A DNA stretch of 64,000 nt from contig NC_077229.1 of NCBI RefSeq assembly GCF_027887165.1, positions 203,260,822-203,324,821 on the forward strand, given 5' to 3'. The notes beneath the pieces are model-generated. The model did not search any database. It saw only the letters and a list, made by a program, of their open reading frames with translations, and was not told where the DNA came from. The DNA is from Monodelphis domestica. Lineage: Eukaryota; Chordata; Mammalia; Didelphimorphia; Didelphidae. The position numbers and the translations under genes were made by a program. Shown here piece by piece: positions 57,241-64,000 of the stretch. Each line of letters starts with the position of its first letter. Within the stretch, counting starts at the first letter, position 1.

Positions 57241-57500
57241 GGGGTGTGCAACCTTTTTCCCAGTTCCAGTACCCAGAGGGCAAATTCAACCTGTCTGTGA
57301 CCCTGGGGGATTACCCAAGAGAGTTGAAGCAGAAAGTGCTTGCTTTGGGCAGCTGGACAGAGGGGTGGGGCATGCAAAAAAAGTCCTAGGGCTCCAAGAA
57401 GAAGGAGACAAGAGCAGCTCCCTATGTTCTGCCTGTGGATCTGAGCCACAGCTTTGCCAAAGAGGCTCTAGATGCACAGTTTTTTTTTTTACATTTAAGG
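57238..57500. mobile_element. Possible hAT-like element
   Basis: 'ccaggggtgtgcaacctttt' resembles a hAT terminal repeat (CAGGGGTG...CAAACT...). GC content is higher than the flanks. The other end is not recognisable, so the call is weak. The frames on both strands have no domain. Confidence 0.3.
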
Positions 57501-57929
57501 GAAAGAGGACTGAAATTGTGAAATTATTGAGTCTGGACTGCTGTCTCTGTCACTGAATATTCAATTCAAAAACCATTAATTGAGCAATTAGTATAGGCAA
57601 GAGACTTCATATTTAGCAATGATTTGTTCCCAAACCCTTGAGAAACTAATTATTATAATAAAACAGAAAAAGTACATAAAAGTGATACAAACAAAATCCA
57701 GAGTTGTCTAATCTTGCCTATGAAAGTTCTTATACAACTTACTATAGATATCAATAACTTTTGTCCTAATCATATGGAAAATTATTTAAAGTATTTCCTT
57801 AAGCCTCAATATTACTAGAATTAATTGCCTTAGATATTTTAAGATAATAGGATATGAAAACTGAATGAAACTCTCTTTTATGATCAATGAGTGATTTTTA
57901 AGTTAATCAATCAAAAATTTAAGTACCCC
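57501..57929. other. Unassigned sequence
   Basis: No gene or repeat recognised. Confidence 0.3.
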
Positions 57930-58363
57930 TACTCAGTACCTTACCAGTCACTAAGTATGGAAGTTCACAAGTCACATGATAGAGTAGGTGACAACTCCAA
58001 AGGTCACTGCCCTCTCCCACCCACAGTGCTAGACAAATTGAAAGACTGAGATTGGTTCCCATGATGTGGGAAAGGGACAGGAAGTGACATGGAAAAAGGA
58101 CTACAAAAAAGTCCTGAACTTCTTGTCCAGGGAACTTTTCCTTGAGGCTTCTCCTTTGGTGTTGTCCTTTGGAGGACAGCTCCTTGGGGCTTTTGGACAT
58201 TGACTTTGACTTGGAGCTTTGGGCCTTTCAACTGGAGGTTTTGGCTTTGGAGCTTCTTGGAGTCCGGGACTTTTTTGTTGGCTTCACTGCTGCCTTGGTG
58301 AGCTTAGCTCATATGGGTTTTTCTGCATTGGGAACTTACCTGGATCCTGCCCAGCTTGCTGGT
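57930..58363 (+). mobile_element. Outer LTR, left part
   Basis: It shows an LTR-like layout: 'attggttcccatgatgtggg', 'gacaggaagtgacatgg', a TATA-like 'actacaaaaaag' and a pyrimidine-rich stretch after it. It is interrupted by the inner LTR and resumes at 59180. The exact start is uncertain. Confidence 0.55.
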
Positions 58364-59174
58364 ATGAAGATTGGATTTGGCTATCTCCTGATTGTAACAA
58401 TGAAGGTACTTAACTCTTCCTTTATTGGGAAGATTAAATTGTAATCCCCTCTCTATTTTTAGATTTTAATCCCCAAAGTGTTAACTCAGTATTTAAAGTA
58501 GATCTACCCATTTTAACTACAAGAACATGTGAACTAACCACAAAAAGGTGTTAACTAACTACAAAAGGTGTGAACACCCATTTCATACATTGAGTGGATA
58601 GTCCTGGAGAGTATCATCTGCTGTGATTGGTAGATGTAAAATTTGGGGGAGGTGACACAAGAGAAAAAGGTCTTTAAATAGAGGAAATAGAATCACACAA
58701 GGAGATATAGAAATAGATCTTCAGTCACTCATAGTTGGACTGGATAGAACAGTCACTCAGGCTTGGAGTGAAGAAGAGTCATTTGGAGGAGAGACCGGAA
58801 GAATCATCATACACTTGAGGAGTGACTGGAAGACAGACACTCAGACTTGGAGTGAAGACACTTGGCTGTGGAACTGGACCCCTGGAGGAGCTTGTGCAGG
58901 AGACCTCAGACTGCTTTACCAATGTGAGTGAAAGGCTGACTTAGTTTCCTTGCCTTTCTGGAGGTGTGACTCCTTTCCCCTGGCTGGGACTTAGAATTTC
59001 TACCTGACACTGAGGCAGCCAGAGCTCTCTCCCCTTTTCTCTCTTCCTTACTATCTTCCCTCTATTGTAAATAAAATACCATAAATTCCATTTTGCTTTA
59101 GTAATTCATTTTGGGATTTAGAAATTAAATCCCTGGAAACTATATTTTTCAGTCCAACAGCAATAAATTTAACA
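58364..59174 (+). mobile_element. Inner solo LTR inserted into another LTR
   Basis: 811 bp between 'ctggt' duplications (58359-58363 and 59175-59179). It begins ATGAAGATTGG and ends AATTTAACA. TATA-like 'ctttaaatagagg' near 58671 and polyadenylation signal 'gtaaataaaatacc' near 59068. Same family as 30688-31523. Confidence 0.85.
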
Positions 59175-59179
59175 CTGGT

Positions 59180-59395
59180 GAGTGGTTAGGATTCCCACAT
59201 GGAGATTGGAACTCTATGGGGGAGCAAGCTTCATTTCATCAGATTAGCATTTAGGGTAGACTAGGCAGTCTCCTTACCTCTTTCCCTTCCACATTTCCCT
59301 CTTTTTACTAATATTTCAATTAAACAAAATTGCTAAAAGCTGCTAATAGTTTTCCTGACTTAAGGGATCATAATCAGTGACCACTTTTTTTTTAA
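59180..59395 (+). mobile_element. Outer LTR, right part
   Basis: It continues after the inner LTR: 'gattcccacatggagattgg', 'ccctctttttactaatattt' then 'caattaaacaaaattgct' (polyadenylation-like) and 'tttcctgacttaaggg'. Confidence 0.5.
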
Positions 59396-59464
59396 TAACT
59401 CTTATTTATCCCAATTTAAATCCCAATTTAACCATTATAATGATCATATAGTGCTAAAAGAGAA

Positions 59465-59640
59465 CACAGAGTCCATCTAGACAGTTTTGCAGGTAAGTAA
59501 ACAGAGCCCCTGAGGAGTCCTGGATTTGACTAAAGCTACACAGGAAGTAAGCATCAAATATAGGTCTTAAACTCGGGCTCTTTAACTACAGAATCAATAC
59601 TTTATCCACTTTGCAACATTGCCATTTTACTTATTAGTCA
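59465..59640 (-). mobile_element. MIR-type SINE, antisense
   Basis: 'gtccatctagacagttttgc' then 'aggtaagtaaacagagcccc', 'acacaggaagtaagcatcaaatat' and 'actttatccactttgcaacattgcc' follow the antisense MIR order. Confidence 0.7.
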
Positions 59641-59999
59641 ATAAGCTAAAAAGACTTATTTTTCAAGAATAAACACAGGCTAAATTAAAGAATTTGGGGA
59701 GAAATTATAAGACCATATGGGAAATAAGGCACAAATAGGAATCTTCCTGTTCATGGAAATCGATATCTATGTACACAGAAAATATATAATAAACAGAGTG
59801 AACTTGTGATCTTTGGATTTGTGACTATAATTCAGTGATGAGGAAAAGTTCTACCATATTCAAAAGGACCATATCTAATAGAAGTAGTAGGATAATCTTT
59901 TAAGTCAAGAAGATGCATGTGGAAATTTGCAAACAATAAGGGACATGGTATAGTATACAGTATCACAGAAAAGATATTTTTTGTATAATTTCTTTAGGT
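59641..59999. other. Unassigned sequence
   Basis: No gene or repeat recognised. Confidence 0.3.
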
Positions 60000-60400
60000 G
60001 TGTAATTTTGGGGGGACTCACACTTCTTAGATGGAGAAATGAGGGTTGAAGGCAGTGAGGAAAGGGTTGATGAAAATGGCTTCCCTCACTACTCCCTCCC
60101 GGAGTCCCTGAATTACTTGAGGAAGACAAATGGAGATCTCCCCTCAGTGAAGACTTGCCCCTTGAGGGCCAAGCTAGCCCTCAAGGATGACAGGAAAGCC
60201 TTCTTTATAAGGAGAGGTATATGGGACCTCAATACAGATATGTGCTGCTTTGGGGCACTCACAAGCGTCCCCCTCATATCTTCTTGAAAACTGGCAACAA
60301 GATGGAATCTGACAATGGACTTACTCTCTAGATATAAATAAACAAGATTGAATTCACCATCTGACTGCTTATTTGATTTAATTGTTGATTGGGGCAAAGG
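60000..60400 (+). mobile_element. Retroviral LTR (3' two-thirds)
   Basis: TATA box 'ttctttataaggag' near 60202, then R/U5-like sequence with 'gatataaataaacaagattg' (polyadenylation signal) near 60333. Its end repeats in inverted orientation at 56655-56790. The frames 60039-60287 and 60113-60397 are not genes. Confidence 0.6.
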
Positions 60401-60884
60401 GTTGAGGTAAGAGGGGTTCTAGTTGCCCTAAATCTCTTTTCTAAATAAAACTAATTACTGAAGTACAAGGTTTTCTCATACCCAGGGGAGAAGTAGAAAA
60501 AAGGGCTCACTGACTAGAGTCCAGTATCTCAATAATTCATGGAAATTAATGTCTTTGAAGAAATTAGGTTTCTTGACAGGAACCAGTAATGTTTAAACAG
60601 GAATCCTCAATATTAGAATTTCTGTCTGTGATAGAAATTTCCACAGGTGTCTTGAATGGCCCTAAGAAACAGTTCCTCCTTCCATTCCCTTCTGTGTCTC
60701 AGCCCTCAAGACCCTGCTCCTCAGGAGAATTTACCAGAAGTCCTTGTTCAGATCCCAACTGTCATTCTTGTTTCATGCAACTGTTGATCCTCAACATTCC
60801 ATTCACCCCCAATGGTTCTCTTTTCTACTCCCCATCTTACAGGTACATATAGACTCCTTTTCCTCAATTCAAATTTGTCTTCAG
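60401..60884. other. Unassigned sequence after the LTR
   Basis: The 87-codon frame 60589-60852 has no recognisable domain. It might belong to a retroviral internal region or an L2, but I cannot align it. Confidence 0.3.
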
Positions 60885-61060
60885 ACTTATTTACTATTTG
60901 ACTGTGAGCAAATCATTTAACCTTGTTTGTCTCAGTTTCCTCATCTATAAAATAAGCTGGATAATAAATGCTGCAATCCTCCAGAATCTTTGGCAAGAAA
61001 ATCTCAAGTGAAGTAATAAAGATTTGGACACAACTGAAAAACTGAATAACCACAATTCAA
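60885..61060 (+). mobile_element. MAR1-type SINE
   Basis: 'actgtgagcaaatcatttaa', 'gtctcagtttcctcatctat', 'aatctttggcaagaaaatct' and 'tttggacacaactgaaaaac' are in MAR1 order. 5' truncated. Confidence 0.8.
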
Positions 61061-61164
61061 AATGGGATTTAGCATGGTGTATTGGAAAGTGTATTGCCAA
61101 ATGAGGTTCAAAAGAAATCCCTTTTTGCTGCTTAGATTCTATGATTCTGTGATCTGGAATAAAT

Positions 61165-61340
61165 TCTAGGGTCAGGAACATATTAGCTGAGGAAAATCAA
61201 CCAATTAATTTAACCTACATAAGCCTCAATTTCCTCATTCATAAGACAGATGATAGCATTTGACACTACCTATATGAGTGGGATTGTAATCAATATTAAA
61301 TGAGATAATGGTTACAAACTTCTTTGTGCTTATAACTATT
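61165..61340 (+). mobile_element. MIR/Ther1-type SINE
   Basis: 'aagcctcaatttcctcattc', 'cagatgatagcatttgacac' and 'taaatgagataatggttac' then 'aaacttctttgtgctta' match the MIR 3' half. Confidence 0.65.
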
Positions 61341-61345
61341 TAGAT

Positions 61346-61590
61346 GTTGACGTTCAGGTGTTTCAATGATGTCCAATAATTCACAACATCATTTAGAGTT
61401 TTCTTGGCAAAGATACTGGAGTAGTTTGCCATTTTTTTCTCTGCCTCATTTATACATGAGGAAATTGAGGCAAAGAGGGTTAAATGACTTCCCCAGGATC
61501 ATACAACTACAAAGCATCTGAGACCAGATCTGAACTCAGAAAGATGAGTCTTCCTGAACCTAGCATTCTATCCACTAGACCATCTACTAT
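61346..61590 (-). mobile_element. MAR1-type SINE, antisense
   Basis: 'gttttcttggcaaagatact', 'ggagtagtttgccatttttt', 'tgaggaaattgaggcaaaga' and 'tgagtcttcctgaacctagc' then 'tctatccactagaccatc' are in antisense MAR1 order. Nearly complete. Confidence 0.9.
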
Positions 61591-63711
61591 ATTGACAACC
61601 ATTGTAAAACTTATTCATCCATAAAAGGAAAAAATAAAAAAGACATGAAACAATCTATCATTCTAAAAATGAATTATTTTAACTAGAGAAAAAGAGAAGT
61701 GATAATCCTCTTTAAAGAGCTCTGGGATGCTGTGTTCCCTACTTGTTAAAGTTTGGTCCCACACATTGTAACCTTTCTAAGCAATATAATATAAAATCTG
61801 CTTAAGGTATTGATTAGTATTAATCTTTGTGGTAAAATGTCCCGGATCAATGATAGTGGGAGTGAGGTGGTGACTTAAGAAGTACACACATCAAATGATC
61901 CAATCTATGTATTATGGCACATTGAAAAAATGAGGTCTGTAGCCTCCCTTTTGCAATGGTTTTGAGGTACAGAGAACTTCAAAAATCCAGGGAAAATGGT
62001 GATAGCTTGAACCCTGGAGGGGACATGGGATACCCAGTAGGGAAAAAAATCAGGGTTATAGAGTTCAGGAAACATGTTACATTTCATGGTACTGCAGAAT
62101 GTAGCAATAATAACAATAGTAACATCATTAAAGTTTAGGTTTTAGTTTTTCTATTAATACTTTTTGCTTTGGGTTATTAAAAGCATTACAATTCTCAGAC
62201 ATATACTGACATTCAGAAAATAACCTCTTGGAAAGTGTTGGGTTCATCATATTTTAAGAATTAATACTTTGGGTCATGTTAATCAGTTTCTGAAATATGT
62301 AGTTTTCAGAAAGCACTTCAGGGAAAAAACTGTGGGCATGACTAATGATGAAAAGAATATGGACTATATTATACACATACACACACATGAATTTGAACAT
62401 TACCAAAGCACTTTACCATCTTAAGTATTTAGGAAGTCTTAAATAAAAAATAAATTTTTTCTGTTTCACTGAAATTGGGCATCTTTTTTTTTCAAGCATA
62501 AAACTTCAAATGTATTAATTTTGTAGCTATATTTTAAAATGAGTGCCAGTACTGGCTAGATGACTATATGATAAGTGTCTTGAAACTTCAAGAAAAGGCA
62601 CTAAATTTTTCACAGTATTTGTGTTTCATTTTCAGTGTAATAAAAATATGCCACCTTTTTAATAATGAATAATAGATTCTCAGTTTGATTTACATGCATG
62701 GATTAAATGTCATGTTTGAAAAGTTGCTATTTTATTCATATTGGATTTCCCTCCAGTAAAACAAAATGGCACCCAGCTTCTACTATAATAATGATACCTT
62801 GCCACATTGATGTATAAAGTTTAACTGGCTCTGATATGTTTTTTTTAATATTCTACAAATCCAAGAAGTAGTTGCTTTGCAAGAAGGAACCCCATTGAAG
62901 TTCAAAAGATATAGCAGACATCTTAACTTCTTGTCACTTCCTAGGGCACAACATGTGTTGAGAATTTAGTAGATACCACTCTATATAGTGTATGTTTGTC
63001 AACATCATAGAAAACAGACTACTATTCCAAAATTGATGCAGCATATATCTATGATTCTGAGCCACTGAGTTTAACTCAAGAAGAATTTCTATTACTATAA
63101 CACCATTATTCTTTCCCTTGATAGGAAACGTACAGGTTAACCACCCATACATTTCACAGTGAGTTCATTTGGGAAGTCCAATACTGCCTTAAAAAATAAA
63201 ATGAATTATTTTCTACTTTATACCCAATATTCAAAATGGACAGAAATAATGAGACGAACATAGTTTTTTATTATTTTTATCAGTATAAAACAGATGAGTC
63301 TGGTATAAATTTATGCTTTTGGAAAAACATTATATTAATTCAACTGTACAAGTATTGAACAGATACTAATTCATATGTTCTTGGTAAAGTCCATTGCCTT
63401 ATTCTATGGATGAGTTAGATATTTTCTGGTGATAGAAGTATTTAAAAATGCCATCCTCTGAGATGATGCCCAAACATGATTAATGTCAAAGAGCTTAATC
63501 TAACTAAGATCCTTCATGGAATGAGCCTTGTTTCCAAAATAATAATTTTACTTCTTCTCCTTCATTACCTAGGTTTCTTGACCCTAATCATAAAGTGCTT
63601 CTGTTTGTTAAGTTTATTTAAAATACTTCCATTATGAGAAACACAAATTACCAACCCTAGTTTTAGAATGAAATAACAACAAAAAAGAAGACAAGACAAA
63701 AAAGGCTCAGT
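61591..63711. other. Unassigned sequence
   Basis: About 2.1 kb of A/T-rich sequence without a repeat I can name. The complementary 60-codon frames at 61905-62138 and the 72-codon frame at 62934-63152 show no domain or splice context. Confidence 0.35.
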
Positions 63712-64000
63712 TAGTATACTTCAGCTCAAAGGCTCTCCTCCAATATTCTGGAAAAGACAATTTTGTACAAGGTAAATAAGGACCTACAGGAAGCATTTTC
63801 TCAACCACAGCAATCTATGGGCATGTCTGCTCTGCTGTCCAAGAGTATCTCTGGGGCTATTTTGGTGAGAGCAGCTCAGGTTTCAGGAGAAAAAGGTGTT
63901 GTGTGTGTTTTTTTTTTTCCTTTCATCCACCTGGGAGGGTACGTAGTGGTGTTCTTTCACAGAGGGAAGACAGAGCTCCAGAATTTATTCTTCCTTCAGA
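63712..64000 (+). other. Long open frame running off the window
   Basis: A plus-strand frame stays open from just after a TAG at 63709-63711 to the window end, about 95 codons. It includes 'SMGMSALLSKSISGAILVRA' near 63810. An AG near 63796 ('gacctacag') could be an acceptor but its pyrimidine tract is poor. A T-run at 63909-63919 within the frame argues against a real exon beyond it. Composition is less A/T-rich than the flank. I do not recognise the sequence. Confidence 0.2.

Noticed and set aside
1..64000. tRNA genes suggested by A-box and B-box-like sequences
   Set aside because: All such matches lie in tRNA-derived SINEs (MIR, MAR1 and related), and none folds as a complete tRNA that I can see.

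Overview
The window looks like A/T-rich nuclear DNA from a marsupial, most likely an opossum-like or related species. The evidence is its repeat content: L1 elements of the marsupial type, MAR1-type SINEs (those ending in '...gagtcagacatgactgaa...aacaac'), tRNA-like SINEs ending in '...gattctaagacagaaggtaagg', MIR/Ther1-type SINEs, abundant L2 3' ends, an RTE relic with an RTE-like short element, and several endogenous retroviral LTRs. There are no bacterial-type operons, rRNA or tRNA genes, or CRISPR arrays. Most open frames of 60-120 codons lie inside transposons or are chance frames.

The only host coding sequence I can support is a split gene on the minus strand. Exon 47454-47718 (265 bp) has a strong acceptor, a usable donor and an 88-codon open frame. 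Exon 42364-42574 (211 bp) follows in compatible phase 0. The joined frame reads across the junction as ...HWLCNLYFQ / IIKLPLSMDDQKEY... The first exon looks like the end of a C2-like domain; the second is a charged, low-complexity tail. A third exon at 37545-37600 is speculative. The rest of the window is probably intron or flank of this gene.

Layout: 396-5105 is an old, internally deleted L1. 5106-12400 is mostly unassigned DNA with L2 and L1 scraps and one candidate conserved stretch. 12406-about 14900 is an LTR followed by decayed, possibly retroviral DNA. 15-20 kb holds unassigned DNA, an antisense RTE relic and a MAR1 SINE. 21.5-23.3 kb is a SINE/L2 cluster. 24.7-26.4 kb carries two related antisense LTRs. 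28550-36271 is a long L1 split by an LTR and an RTE-like short element, ending in a hexamer microsatellite. 37714-41562 is a younger L1, intact at the 5' end but cut at the 3' end, between perfect 17-bp duplications. 41.7-48.4 kb holds the two exons plus L2, an LTR, SINEs and a hAT-type DNA transposon. 49.4-50.7 kb holds an inverted duplication with an RTE-like insertion in one arm. 51.5-61.6 kb is dense in nested L2, MAR1, MIR, L1 and LTR copies. 61.6-64 kb is mostly unassigned and ends in a long open frame.

The transposons do not form a functional system. They do record a readable order of insertions: L1 into MIR, LTR into LTR, LTR into L1, LTR into L2, MAR1 into L2, and an RTE-like short element into an inverted-repeat arm. 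Several keep target-site duplications that fix their boundaries. I did not find a convincing new biological system. The most useful leads are the unannotated split gene and the unusual L1 and inverted-repeat structures.
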